From contig OZ024845.1 of NCBI GenBank assembly GCA_964017145.1, positions 558,001 to 622,000 of the forward strand: 64,000 nt of DNA, read 5' to 3'. This DNA comes from Agrocybe praecox. Taxonomy: Eukaryota; Basidiomycota; Agaricomycetes; Agaricales; Agrocybaceae. A program made the position numbers and the translations under genes. Shown here piece by piece: positions 41,569-53,856 of the stretch; the first letter of the stretch is position 1; each line of letters opens with the position of its first letter. Under the pieces are notes generated by a model that worked only from the letters and a program-made list of their open reading frames with translations, had not been told where the DNA came from and ran no database searches.

Positions 41569-42232
41569 ATGCGTGATTCAGACGTTATTGATATTATCAA
41601 TGAGCTGCGCTCTTACAGACCTGTAAGAAAATTATGTTGCATCTAGTTCACAAGTTATCGCTGATTAATAATACATTTCCATAAAAGCAAGCTTCAAGGT
41701 TCAAGGGCATGCTATTCGGATCGCAGTGCGAAGTCGTGCACATCGTACCAATATTGTGCGACACTGGCTATACATGGGCGAACCACCCAAGTGAGCTCGC
41801 GTTAGAGACGTGGATGAGGGTTTTTTCTTTGGTCTCGCCCCATATAGTCAATTTGGATGATTTCAGCATCACCGTAATATCTCAGGACACCGACGACATT
41901 GATGTGTTTTACACTATCTATTTTGTTGACCAAGTTAGTCCTCTGAATGTTTCATCAGATTTCAGATTTTTAACATAAAAAATGCAGACATATGGGTCAG
42001 TAGAATGGCACTATAATGCTATTATCAGCGAAATGAGCGAGATAATGAATTCCAACTGGTATGGACCAGTCCTAGTTGTCAAGCACGGTCCGAATTCTCT
42101 GCTCAACATGACAACGGATGACCTCACAGAAGTTCAGAATATTGTTGGCGCGTAAGTATGATCTCTGTCTGCTATAACTACGCTCATGTTTGCAATACCA
42201 GGCAACTGGACATCTTAAAATTCCAATCTTAA
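41569..42232 (+). pseudogene. Decayed F-box-associated-type gene
   Basis: Recognisable pieces lie in order: MRDSDVIDIINELRSYR (41569-41622, good donor after it), RIAVRSRAHRTNIVRHWLY (about 41715-41775), SELALETWMRVFSLVSPHI with LDDFSITVIS (about 41790-41880) and WYGPVLVVKHGP to a TAA at 42232 after a spliced end. The second and third pieces sit in different frames with no intron able to join them, so at least one frameshift is present. The ETWMRVFSLVSP text is F-box-like. Function lost or assembly error. Confidence 0.4.
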
Positions 42233-42424
42233 GATCACAAACAAAGGCCGAAAATCATCCGAAAATGATTCTGGATCAAATCCCTCAATGTCGCTAGAGA
42301 AATGAGTTAATCTAGTCTCATTTGACTTATGTCCTATATGCTGTCTACTAGTACTCATGTAGTGTAGCACTATACTAGAATTTAGTGGATAGGAACGTAT
42401 GTAAGCCTTTCTTTATCTCAGTCA

Positions 42425-43065
42425 TCAGATTCTTGTAGTTGAGTTGCAGTGCACCTCTTTGGCTGCTGCATCTCCAATGCCTTGGACCACGACATCGGCA
42501 CATATCCCACTTTCATCATGTTCATCTAATACAAGGTCTTTAGATAAATAAAAGCCAAGTAAAGCCACATATACGTACCATTAGACTGCTTGATGCACTT
42601 GACAAGGTTCGCCATGCTCGTCTCCAACTCCTGGTCATCACAATCTTCCACCGTCGTTGCATGGTGCTTTTTTGACATCTTGCCATGGTTTTCATTGGCC
42701 GCATTGGTGGTCGGCACATTGGATGTCGGATGGGGCGGTGATTCTGCAGGTACTTGCCCTACATCGTGAGGGAGACGTGCCACGGATGGAGACAGCGAGG
42801 TTCCGAGCACAGATGGTGTGGATGATGGGAGAGACAGAGACGAAGTTGGTGTGGATGGTGGGAGAGACGAAGTTCGAAGTTGGTGTGGATGGTGGGAGAG
42901 ACGAAGTGAACAAAGCCTGCGACGTTGTTGATGCGTGAGTCTCGAGTAACCGTGACCCTGACAGCGTTTGTGCCTGGGTAGCAAGGGCCGGTTGCCGGGC
43001 AGGGTACTTTTGACGCGGCGTGACACGGCGCTGTAGAGAAATGATTGCTGCGTCATTGCCGCGCT
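42425..43065 (-). CDS. Uncertain Ser/Pro-rich gene
   Basis: The last intron is convincing: an exon ending ...LVKCIKQSN at 42579, 53-nt intron 42578-42526, and an exon 42525-42425 ending STTRI and TGA. Upstream the frame is Ser/Pro/His-rich, crosses a 33-bp minisatellite and reaches an uncertain start near 43065. No domain recognised; the repeat may have shifted the frame. Confidence 0.35.
42814..42908. repeat. Minisatellite, about 33 bp x 3
   Basis: Three imperfect units built on GGTGTGGATGGTGGGAGAGA. On the minus strand it encodes Ser/Pro/Thr repeats in more than one frame. Confidence 0.8.
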
Positions 43066-43104
43066 ATACGACGAAAAACAAACATGTCTGCTCACCTTCT
43101 CCAC

Positions 43105-45599
43105 GTAGCTTCAGCAGCATTTAAAACTTAAAATAATACCAAATAAAATATAAGTCGAACTTGTAATCTGGATTGCTGTACTTATTCTCGTTGTCGCTGG
43201 CCTCACGGTAATTTGGTCCTTTCTGTAAAGTAGCTTGGTTATAAAAGAAGCATAATATGATATATATCTTATGCATTCGGAGAGAGATGTCTTACTGTGT
43301 TGAAAAGGATAGAGTGGCCATGAAACTTGAACAAGATACCGGAGGTCATTGACGCGCATACTGACGCGCCGTTACCGCGCCTGAGATTGTATTTGTTTGG
43401 CTGCCGCGGCAGTGACGCGGCATTGCTGCGGGTTGTGGATCAGTAGAAACTTGAAATAGTGAACTGGAGAGCGCAAGCCCAGCTGAAAGAGCGCCTGAAC
43501 GAATGCTTTTGCATCTCAATGCATCATCGCATATCGAACGATGATAATCCAGAAGTCGAGAAGAAAAATTCGCGTCATCAGTGAACGATGTCGGACGGGG
43601 ACGGCTGGCTGCGCAACTTTTTGGAAATTGAAAAACATATTGTTAGCACTCCTCTCATTTCCGTCAAAGTAGTGATCTAAACATACGCAACCTTTGGGAT
43701 TAACTGAGAAATACGCCTGAAAAGCGACACGGGCCAGTAAAATCCCAATGAAATACCATGCATTAATCCTATAAGGAGAGCCAATAGGTCAGCATAAAGT
43801 CACGGACGTTTGCAGGATACTACGTTAGACCTCTTTCTGTGCCCATCGATTGATGACACACACCAATGGAATTCTGGCAGCACAATGCCGTGTCGAACGC
43901 CTAAGGTAGAAAGGGTATCAATCAAGTATCGACACGGTTGCTAAAATGGAGACTTACAGGACACAAAACCTTCTCGCCGAAGTGTAGAAATTTCATTCTA
44001 CGGATTGAATTGCTCATGATATGTGTAGTACGCTGAACTATGTCGGATCACGATAATGACCGTTGGGTCGGGACTTTGAACTTGAACCGTTCAACATGAT
44101 TGCAACGCCAGATAAAACTATGTGCGGCCATTGAGTAGATCAGCGGCGGAGTAGGTAGGCTCTGAGCTGCTCACTGAGTCTGTATATTTCAATATTTTAG
44201 TTGCGCTCTCGGATTATTAGGAAACAGCATTCCTCGTACCCTCAACCCAAGAGCATACGCTGCTCATCATCCTATACGAAAGCCACCTCCGACAATCACT
44301 CGCCAAATAATACTGCCAGTCTGTTGAGGCAATACGTTGAAAAGGTAAGCAACTACAAAAGGAGCACTATTTTTTCATACCTGATATATCTGCGGCGCGA
44401 GGTGGGGTCGTGATCCAGGAAATATCCGTATTGACCACTGTCCTAGCCTCCGGAACTGGGCGCAGAGCGAACTGTAGGACAGACTAGTAAGTACTGTTCC
44501 TCTTCTCCTACTGAAGTGCGTCGTCGCTCTGAGTAAATCCCTTCTTGCGAGAGTTAAGTGGGACGTATGATGGGTAAACGCCATACAGAGCAACACGGTA
44601 AGCAGATATTAAGCGACGGTTTCCGCTGGGCGGCCCATCCATACTCTGTACATAGTCTTGACACATCTGTTATATGCATAGAAGCCTGGTAAATACAGAT
44701 ATAAGTGTAAGAAGAAGTCTACGGCTTAGGAGCACTAATCACTAACCTTGAGGAACACCCAATATCAAGCTCAAGTGGAGGCGCCACGGACCAAAGAAAA
44801 CGGACCTTGAGCACCAAAAGAAGGTAAGAAAAGAAAATCTTACCCGCCGTAACCATCTACTGCACGCCTTCGTTTCTTAAAACCAGAGCTGTATTTCTTT
44901 TGTTTTCACAAGATGGCGTGGAGGAAGAAATGATGTGGTTTCCGACATGGAAGAAACGAAGCGGTTCGTGTGTCTCGCCTCATTATATAAGGCACTCAAT
45001 CCAACGCCCGAACATCCGTTCACGACCTCCCCGTTCCCAAACCCTAAACCAATGGCAGTGGTTATATAAAACCTAATTAACAGCCGTAAATTTTACTGAT
45101 TTTATTATTATTCTAAACGCATATTACTGACTTCATTTTATCTTCTTTCTTGTCACTCCTCGAGTGTAAAACCACCCCCGGTTTGAGGAACGTGCAAGCT
45201 AAGCAGACATATACCCAGTTGGAATAATATAAAAGACCCCAAATGTATGTCGTATGCGGCTATTCTTCCCTCCTTCTAGTTTTCCCTGTTAGGCAGCCGA
45301 GGCAGTAAAGTCGTACTGACATATCTCACGCTAGCCACCTGGACATCTGGAATCTGGGGTCCATGGGTCCATGACAAGATGTCGGTAATTGTTGAATGAA
45401 TATAAAAGGACGCACTTTCGTTTCTCGCTTTCCCTTCCCTCCCACCATCCACTACACCTCTTCCAGCAATTTCTCTGACGTGAAATAAGTGGACATATCA
45501 AAGTCTGCCAGCCTATCGCCAAATTCGTATACACTCCTTTTTGTTTTCCGCCGTTCTTTCTCTTGAATCTTTGGGAATTTATAGCGTTGTATATGCAGT
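43105..45599. other. Intergenic, no supported gene
   Basis: 43015-43440 has recurrent TGACGCGG/CCGCGTCA-like motifs and may be a fragment of a GC-rich element. The rest is AT-rich without a gene model. Confidence 0.3.
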
Positions 45600-46819
45600 A
45601 TGCAGCATCAAGCTCCCGTGGCCATTCCGCGCCTCTTAATGAGTAAGTATCTTGGACAGAACCGGCGTCAAATACACTAACATATGATATGGTTCGTCAT
45701 AGCCATTGTTTACCTGCTCCATATAATATCGATAGGCCTAGCTTCTCTGCGCATTGGCTCAACATTGTCTACAAAAAAGAAGGTCAAGTATGTACCCGAC
45801 GCCTTATTCGTACTCGCAGTTGCGAGTAATAGTGTCCTTCTTGCAACTCTCATTATTATAGGTGAGCCCATACCTATCCTTGAATGAGTAATCCTAATAA
45901 AGTCGAAGATGTTTCGGGGCACGACTTCATCTCCCCTCGAATATATATCATAGCAATTAATACACATTTTTCCGTCATATGGTATGTCTCAGTCTCGCAT
46001 TGGTATGTTTTACTAACTACAACCCGGATGACAGGCTCATGCGAGCTAGTCTTGCAACGCTGTTAGGTCCTATCATCCTGCAATCCGAGGGAGTTAGGCT
46101 AGAGGTCTACACAAGAGTGGTCGTTGGCGCTTGTATTTTTATTGGTGCAGCCTATTGCACAGTTACAACTCTAACTTGCAAAGACAAAGACGCCGGGTGG
46201 AATAGCAACACCACTATCCACCCTTTTCCCACGCCGCTTCTGGTAATAGCCCCCCTCAGTGTGTCAATCCTCTTTCTCTGTTTGGCTTTTCGCTCACACG
46301 AATTTCAGGTGGTATTTTAGTCGACACGTGCATGGGATATCTGTCCGGAAGGTCCATTATGCGCGACTTAGGAGACTCGCAACTGAGGGTTTATGTGGTG
46401 TTAGGAATATGGTGCGGTGCCTCGACGATGACCTTAGACACGGTGTGGTGGATTCTTACAGCCACCATTTTTCCATCGCGCATCGCTGTGCACGTCTGCC
46501 TAGCAAGCTTTGCGGTGAGTTCGAACACTACCGAATAGCTATGTTCTCAATGTTAACTTTCTTTGCGCAGTCTTGCTTCTCTTTATCCATGGGATGCATG
46601 TCCACCGTGACCCGAATGCTCTATGATAGAAACCACCCACCGCCAAAGATCACTGAAACATCAACTCGTCTGCAATTCAAAGGCATCTCAAGGGAAAGAA
46701 CTGGCACGTTTGACTTTTCAGTGGAAGGCGAAGAGGTCGCGGACGTTCCAGAGGTCATCGTCACCTGCGCGTTGGAAAATAAATTGGACAACGAATCGCT
46801 CTCCACTCTAATTGTATAA
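45600..46819 (+). CDS. Multi-pass membrane protein, paralogue of the gene at 40041 (6 exons, 319 aa)
   Basis: Exons 45600-45642, 45703-45861, 45903-45981, 46035-46258, 46309-46514 and 46571-46819. The second intron is only 41 nt and the fourth has a GTGTGT donor, but phases fit throughout and equal those of the gene at 40041 (1,1,2,1,0); exon 1 is 43 nt in both. Seven hydrophobic spans are visible, for instance YLLHIISIGLASL, ALFVLAVASNSVLLATLIII, VVVGACIFIGAAYCTVTTL, LLVIAPLSGGILVDTCMGYL and VYVVLGIWCGASTMTLDTVW, then a hydrophilic acidic tail. NTHFSVIWLM aligns with NIKICVIWST of the other protein. It is probably a fungal GPCR-like membrane protein; specific family not assigned. Confidence 0.7.
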
Positions 46820-47616
46820 GGCACGGTCAGGTTGGCCATCAGCGCTTAGCGCTCAGCTCCAGTGGGATGCCCTGGAAATTCTCTCTCTCGTTACACCATG
46901 CAATGCTTAGGTTCAATGCTTCTTTTTTCTTTCAATTCTTTTGCTTTCTCCGAGGCCTTCACGTCAAAATAAATACCACTCTTTCACCCGGGTTTCATAA
47001 TCCTTTTTTGCTCCTTTATGCTTTCTGTCCGTTTTCCATCCGTAAATTTGTGTACAAAATACCTGACACTCAAGAGCTCCGCAGCGATTGATGGTGCGCG
47101 GTACGCGATTAGTTTCGTTACTTGACATGTTATATAATATAATAGAGTACGACAACCTCACAATGGGACACCATGGACATCAAATCAAGGCCCCTGAGCG
47201 GGACTAAATGAAAACTTGTTTGCCGCTTAGAATCAGATTGCATGACACATTGACAGTGAGCACCCCTAAGGGGGAGCTATCTAATCTACTTTTAGAACAT
47301 TCGTAACTGCACGAAAATACCCATGCCAGTGCCACTCATGCACGATCTTCAATGGATCTATAGTAAGTGTTATGTTCCTTGCTATAACGTGTATGCAAAA
47401 ATCTGCGACGACTCAAGACGCAATGCTGGTTTTGATGAACTTGAGACTGTTAGTTAGTTTCCAAACTCGAAAATCAAGTAAATTAATAAGATCTACGATG
47501 TTATACACAAGAGGACGACCATACATAAGAGTCAAATTTTTTCATAGAAGCACTCAGCAGCAAAAAAGAACACCCCATATTTTTCGATATCGACGAATAT
47601 CATTTCCACTGCGGCC
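46820..47616. other. Intergenic, no supported gene
   Basis: 3' flank of the membrane-protein gene and 5' region of the next gene; an upstream exon of the latter may begin near 47372. Confidence 0.35.
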
Positions 47617-48811
47617 ATGCGTAGTAAGTGCGACCAGTATTTTTCCCTGCCTACCCACTCTTATGCGTCACAATTAACAGAGAAGGTAGTACGACTCCCT
47701 GCACGCGTTGGGAGTAATGTGTCCAGTATTGAGAAGAAGGAGAAGAAGCGTTCCAACCCTACCAGTCAATTTTCAGTGCGACGCTCCAAACGGATCGAAC
47801 GAATGTCCAATGCCCCTCCCGGGACAAAATTCATGACCGCTTCCCGACAGTTTTTTGACATACCAGAATTGCTGGACCTCTTAGCCAGAACGCTGGAGTG
47901 GCCAGAGCTTTCCAATCTCTCGAATGCTTCTTACTACGCCAGCACCGTAGTAGCAAGGATTATTCGAGGCCGTGTTAAGTATCACATGGTGCCTTTTCTC
48001 GCAAGGCAAGAAGACACGGAGACCCTATTCCAGTTACTACGTAGGACGCATTCCTCAATAATAGGCTCTGTATCATGGTCTATTATGACAGATGAAGACC
48101 TTCAGTATGCGAAGACCCCCTTAACAGATTTGAGCATCATCTCTCCTAGAGGGATCGATAATGTCCTTCCATTCATCGACTTTTTTCGACAAGTTGGCTA
48201 CACACATATACTCTGCAAGACTGCATTCAATCCGTACAGAGACGTTGCCAGTCGCATCATAAGTTTTCAACGGGGGGTCAGTTTTAAATTTTATTGACTC
48301 GTCGTTCTTGCTACTTATATCACTGTATAAATAGGAGTACGTGGTGACGATCACAGAAAGCAGGACGGGGTCTATCTTACCCGTTGTAGTCGCCTCCCCT
48401 TTAACGTCGATGATGAACATTGTGAGCGCACACAGGATGTACTGCATGTACCCATCCCTACTCCGAGACCGTGTAGCGTTCATAAGCTCCCACTCTATGT
48501 CGGAAAGTGCCCTTCATCAACTAGAGCTCCGTGGAATCACCGTAAAGTGGTCAACCACTGCAAGTAAAGAATCTTGTGGACAAGTATGCCCCGCACTATG
48601 GAGGAGGACCAAAGGCCTGCCGGGGGTGAAATATACTGTTTGGAACCCTTTTGCTGACACCAAGTTTATCTCAGATCTTCCTTCAACAGAGGATGACCTA
48701 GGGTATGCGAATTTCAAATGGCGACTTGGTTTTGTGTGCCGTAACCGTGGATGCCCAAATTTCTCACCTTTAGTCACGACTTCCTCCGTCTTACATGATC
48801 GTCTTCGATAA
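47617..48811 (+). CDS. F-box/nucleotidyltransferase-like protein (2 or 3 exons)
   Basis: The main exon ends at 48276, a 58-nt intron follows (48277-48334), and the last exon is 48335-48811 (TAA). The start is unsure: ATG 47617 is followed at once by a GTAAGT donor that could splice to 47683, or translation may start at MSNAPPG further down. A basic N-terminus (RRSKRIERM) precedes an F-box-like DIPELLDLLARTLEWPELSN. Then come RRTHSSIIGSVSWSIMT and LTDLSIISPRGIDNVLPFID, like the GS...D pattern of the gene at 29360. It ends with CRNRGCPNFSP. Likely an SCF-type adaptor relic fold; no activity can be claimed. Confidence 0.6.
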
Positions 48812-49545
48812 TTCAGTAGTACTCTCGCAATTTCGCTATATCTTTCTGCATCATGTAAAGTTTGCATAGATATTATAATTCAGAATTTGCTGACTACGCA
48901 ACAAGATTCTTGAAAAACCGAGTTGGATAACATGGAACATATAGCTAGCGATCACCAGATGTGATACATAGTCCACCGTGCGAAATAATATTTATAATTA
49001 GAGTGCATTCCAGTAGCCTATATTTAGATCCACGTTTTTGACGCCTTCGTTTGTATCCTTCAATTACAAACTATGTAACCTCCATTACGCTACAGTCACT
49101 ATGCTCGTATTTTCTATGCATACTACTTACTCTGTTTTCTTAACAGACCTGGCGCTTTTTTAATCGGAACGAGTGCCACAATAGTGCTACTTGGTCCTGA
49201 ATATTAACGTTTGAGTATACTTACACTGAAAGTCTCTTGGAAGCTATCATCAGCTGGATTATACGTGATATGGACTTTTGTTAGATTCTCTGGAACCATA
49301 GAATAGACATCATGTAATGACGAGGTAATAGATGTCAATCAAACTTTTAGCTTTTCGCGAGACAAAAGAAGGTGCAAGATCAACAAGGGCGTCCTAAGCA
49401 GTCATTATCACTTTTCTGATCTCTAAAGCACTTGTGCACTCTGTAAGTTTCATTATTCACCGAATTTTTGTTTCGAAATGAAAGCTGAAGCTTCGTAGAA
49501 ATTACCAACCGCCGCCTATCACTATCCAAAGTTATATAATCTCCA
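48812..49545. other. Intergenic, no supported gene
   Basis: AT-rich 3' flank, promoter of the small gene at 49546. Confidence 0.4.
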
Positions 49546-49997
49546 ATGAGACTCGCAATTCGTATTCTCAAGAATTCCTTGCCGCGCGATGCGTCAAAGC
49601 GGACCAGATACATAGAGCATATCTATAGTGGGCTTGAAGCAAAAATTCCCGCGATTTCGAATGCAGTAGAGGCGCAGGGACTGTCACATGGCACAGTCGA
49701 TGGAGGCACAGTCGTTATCAGGTGCGTGTTGACCTTCCACAGTTTCGTTTACTCTTTCCAACCGCTTTCTCTAGCTCTGGACTCCATACGTCCTCAAGCT
49801 CCTCCGAAAAACACCTCACAGCAAGGATGTTCGTTTCGACAGGACAATACGCAGCCGGCGTTCATTTCTTCGAAACAAAGGAAGCGACTTTTCGCCTCGC
49901 TGGCAACGATTCAAAGAAATCGAAATGGAAAAATAGCGAGTTAAAAGATAGAATTTCCGAACTCGAAGATTGGGTCGGTCGTTGGCCCGCAGAGTAA
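49546..49997 (+). CDS. Conserved 132-aa protein of unknown function, copy 2 (2 exons)
   Basis: Exons 49546-49721 (176 nt) and 49775-49997 (223 nt), intron 53 nt, phase 2. Both exon lengths equal those of 20601-21059. Shared text includes LAIR-I/L-LKN-S/A-PRDA, DGGTVVIRSSG, HLTARMFVSTGQYAAG and a charged last helix ending EDWVGRWPAE. Conservation of length, frame and intron position in two divergent copies supports a working protein family. No domain recognised. Confidence 0.72.
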
Positions 49998-50379
49998 GAG
50001 CAGTGCATATGTTACATATAATTGTTTGTAGTAAATATTCGTCGAAACCCTACTACTCGCAAAGCTATGGGATAAATTCTCAAGTCTGAAAAACACGTCT
50101 TACTATTGAATTTCATGTTGACTTGAAGGCACACGCCAATGGATAACAGGACTAAGAGTTGAGTATCCAAAAAAAAAGTTATTCATTATTCGTGATTTAT
50201 GGGAAAGGTATAGTGTATAGATAAGATAACAGGTGTCATGTCCTTATCAATCGGATCAAGGTTGCCGAATTTTTTTAAGGTCTCGTATCCGCCATGCGTC
50301 AGCACTGGCAGCCTCACCCGCACGTCACCGGGTCTCGCTGTTATCTTCTCTTGAACTTCCCCACCCACACAAAGTAGCT
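49998..50379. other. Promoter region of the DUF4419 gene
   Basis: The frame is open from 50233 but the family start MPVTFSV is at 50380. Nothing else seen. Confidence 0.4.
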
Positions 50380-51784
50380 ATGCCTGTAACCTTCTCCGTC
50401 GCTTCCCACCCAGCGAACAAGGTGGCCGCTTCGTATAGACCTCTAAAGACAGCTGACGAGTTGCTTCACTGGACCTGGGGTGAAAAGGCGAAGACAACCC
50501 GAAGCAAGGAGCTTCTTCAAAGCTCTCTTATCGATCCTGACTTCTCAACTATCGTTCCATGCCGCAATGGGTTCGTTAACACGGTTATGGATGCTTATAA
50601 TCAGCATCATCATTTAGTTCTACGGTAAGTTCTAGTGGATATGAACAACTCGAAGCTAAATGTCTCTTGCGACGTGAGCAGACCTGACGATGTATGGATC
50701 GCAATTCTCGGCCAATTCAACTTCTAGTAAGAGATATACTTTATTGGCATATAATATACATCTACTGATCTGAGTCAATTAGCGTCAACGCCCATGCAGA
50801 AGATCTTCGAAGCAGCTTCGTAGCTCATGAAGGCCAAAAGAAATTGATTGTTTACGCTGCCGGAACTCGATATTCGGTCGATTTTGGCAGTCTTGCTAAT
50901 CAAATGACCGATTTGATTCACGAGAACGTAAGTCCTAGATGAGGAATATTATGTATACCTGATAGTGAATATTATTCTTCCACGTGCACTAGGTCGTGGA
51001 TAAGGATCTGAAAGATTGGATCTTACCCAATTTCTCGACCACTACAAAGAATGATACCGTAATTTGCGCGGTACTTATGATGGCCACACTCAAAGCGTAT
51101 GCATAGTCATTAAATCTGCTCAACTTCAACTTTTTGACTACTATTTACTTCTTAATGATTTACAGATACTTCAGCTATGGCATATCTCTGATGTGCGGTA
51201 TACCTACGGTAACCCTCGAAGGAGACAAATCGGACTGGGAAAAGCTTCTCACCAGGATCGATAAGCTCGAGGGTTTCGGGAAGGAGCCGACTGCATGGGC
51301 TGCTCTTCTTCGTCCGATCCTGTCAAGATTTGTATCAGCTTTTGATGGCAACCCAGACCTAGATTTCTGGGGAAAGGTCTGCCACCGTTCCGGTGGAGGA
51401 TCCGGACCCACATATCTTTCTGGCTGGATTACAGCGTTCTGTGTGTGGTCCAGCAGTGGAAAATGGCAAGGCCCAAGTCTGGATCCCAGCGCCCAAACAT
51501 ATATCCGGGGGACATCCATGAAATTAGAGCTTGATGGGGTCAAGTATGGATTCATCGACACTAAAAATATTCCCACAGGGTTCTGTGAGGTAGATGTAGA
51601 CCTCGATGACAATGGAGAACACTTTGACTGTATGATGGTATCTGGTCACCTTGCAAGAAAGACGATTGGTCAAAATCTGGACACCGTCAGTCCTATGCCT
51701 GCGTGGTTTATGTTCATAAAGGAGGCCTGCGAAGATCCGGAGGCCGTCGCTATCAGGCAGGTGATGGAGAAATTGAAGGGATAA
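50380..51784 (+). CDS. DUF4419-domain protein (5 exons, 385 aa)
   Basis: Exons 50380-50624, 50682-50726, 50783-50927, 50993-51096 and 51166-51784; introns 57, 56, 65 and 69 nt, all GT-AG, phases consistent, TAA 51782-51784. Nearly the whole protein is DUF4419, with hallmark text NGFVNTVMDAYNQHHHLVLR, PDDVWIAILGQFNFYVNAHA, FVAHEGQKKL, TRYSVDFGSLANQM, CGIPTVTLEG and YLSGWITAFCVWSSSGKW. The reaction is unknown; the family is common in basidiomycetes. Start chosen at MPVTFSV, the usual family start. It looks intact. Its 3' flank is partly repeated at 58416-60243. Confidence 0.9.
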
Positions 51785-51911
51785 TCTTGCCTGCGTTGTG
51801 AGATTTATTTGGAACCAGTTCTTGTAAAATAGTTTGTAGGAAATGGGCAAAGACTATTTATCTGCTAGGATCTAGAATCTGGATTTAGAAGTAGACCAAT
51901 GGTTTGACTGT

Positions 51912-52048
51912 TTCGTGACCGGTTTAAACCACGCTATTAACTAAACGACACTGTGACAAACGTCAACCCGGCGGTCTGGTTAAGAACGGTTATATTTTGG
52001 TCTAGTTAACGGTTTGACCGCGACCGAACCGGACCGCGGCAACATTAC
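51912..52048. repeat. Dispersed repeat, copy 1
   Basis: About 137 bp (GTGACCGGTTTAAACCACGC ... GACCGCGGCAACA) closely matching 60108-60243. It lies just downstream of the DUF4419 gene and contains internal GGTTTAAACC and AACGGTTTGACCG inverted motifs. Confidence 0.85.
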
Positions 52049-52400
52049 GTCCAGGGATGTTAACGCGAAGTTCCAGCACCCGCCGCCCATCCAAGGTATT
52101 GGGATCAACTTCGAATTCAGCCTTTTTTTAGAATGTCAACAGAACGTTATTTCAAATCAAATTGTCTTGAACATTTTCAAGGTCTCGCTGATGTATCGCT
52201 TGTGCTCGCTTCCGTCTGGCCCGTTCTTGCTTGTGACTCGCTTCGCCAGGAAATACTTATAAATCAACTACGCTCATTACAATTGGTTGTAAAGGCTTGT
52301 TTTGCTTCCTAATATCTACTTTATTAACAGTCTTAACGAAAGATCCACGTCCTGACGAAGAGAAAGTGAGGGTGGTATAGAGAGAACTGATATATAGACT

Positions 52401-52628
52401 TTAAGTACCCGGGTATGCATTGAGCTTGTAAGGATTTACATTACCCGACGTCGTAGGAGCGGAATTGATGGTAAAGTTGGCTGGGTCCAGCTTTCCTGCT
52501 TTGCGATACAATTCATCGAGTAAGTCTTGTTGGCCCAAACCAAATGTAGCTGGCTCACACGCGTTACAAAGATGCAACAGCTCTTTGTCCGGAGAGTTTG
52601 ACGTAAAGAAAAGCGTTGATCTATTCAT
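52401..52628 (-). pseudogene. 2OG-Fe(II) oxygenase N-terminal fragment, copy 2
   Basis: ATG 52628, then NACEPATFGLGQQDLLDELY and RKAGKLDPANFTINSAPTTSG, matching the relic at 14740-15255 but without its internal stop. Homology ends near 52345, before the HxD iron-binding motif. The catalytic core is missing, so this is a fragment. Confidence 0.6.
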
Positions 52629-53856
52629 ATTAGATTGTTAGGTTCCGTTCAGTGCCGGGTCGTAGTCGTAGTGCCCCGGTGACCGGCGGCGGTTATGCAG
52701 TGGGAAGCTAGATGGACGACGAAGACGCGGGATATGCATATGCGCCTCGACCATACATGTAGACCCATTACTAATCAGAGGAGCAGGAGGCGAAGCAGGA
52801 GGACAAGCAGGAGGACATAGAAAATAAGAAAGAACATATGCAATTGTACTTGGTCGTTGTCAAGCATGCCGACAGACACAGAACAATGACTTAGTGAAAG
52901 AGCGATACGATACGATGCTCGAAACACGATCACGCAGAGGTAGTACGCTCGAGGACCATTCAAAGAAAGTATGGGTGCAGGTGAGAGGTATAAAGGCCAT
53001 GTCGCGGATGAGAAAATATCTCGGGTAAGTGTAAGGTAGGCCGGACGAGTTGAGGTATGATAGCAAGACAAGACAGGACAGGACAGGAATGAGAATGGGA
53101 ATGAGAACAAGACACAGGAAGCAGTAGCATGAAATTGAGGGATGATCGATATCGATGGACATCGACACGGGAAGAGGAAGATTCGAAGCATCGAAACAAA
53201 GGTCGTTGCTTAATATACATCAAGTACGCTAGGAGCGTTTGGAGCCACCTAGTGCGCTGATGGCTAGACGTACCACGATCTTGTTGTGGTGATTGGATCG
53301 TGAATAGTGCGACGTGTCGTAGGTGGAGTTGCATTGTAATGTCCACGTCAAAAGGAAACATAACGAACGTTCAGCGTACTGCGCCGTCAGCCAAGGCACG
53401 TAGTCCGACTTATATGTGTCATCGACCTCTATATTCCCGCCTTCTAGCGTTCTCCAACGACGTCGAAGTGATAAGTAGACGAGAATTTGGCTGACAGTAC
53501 CAGATGGAGGAAAGACATCAAAAGGTGTCGAATGAAAATTACCAATCGCAATGGTCCTCCGTCCTTCGGCCCGGCATCCGGCAAACAAAGTCCCGAAATT
53601 ATAAGTATATTATGCCGATCGACCGAGTTGTACCGAGAGCACAGGAAAAGCTTACATAACGCTTCCACAATGTTCTAAATTGATCGAGCGTACCTGCCTT
53701 ATTCTTATCCGTTATCCCTCAAGGCGCTTGTCTTCTAGGAGCTTCCTTCCAAGAACGGAACGAAAACGAACGTGTCAATATGACGTCGTGGCACTGCGCT
53801 GTCCTAGTTAGTGTATCACTATAAGTACCCCAGACCCCTTGGATAGCTCACCGACA

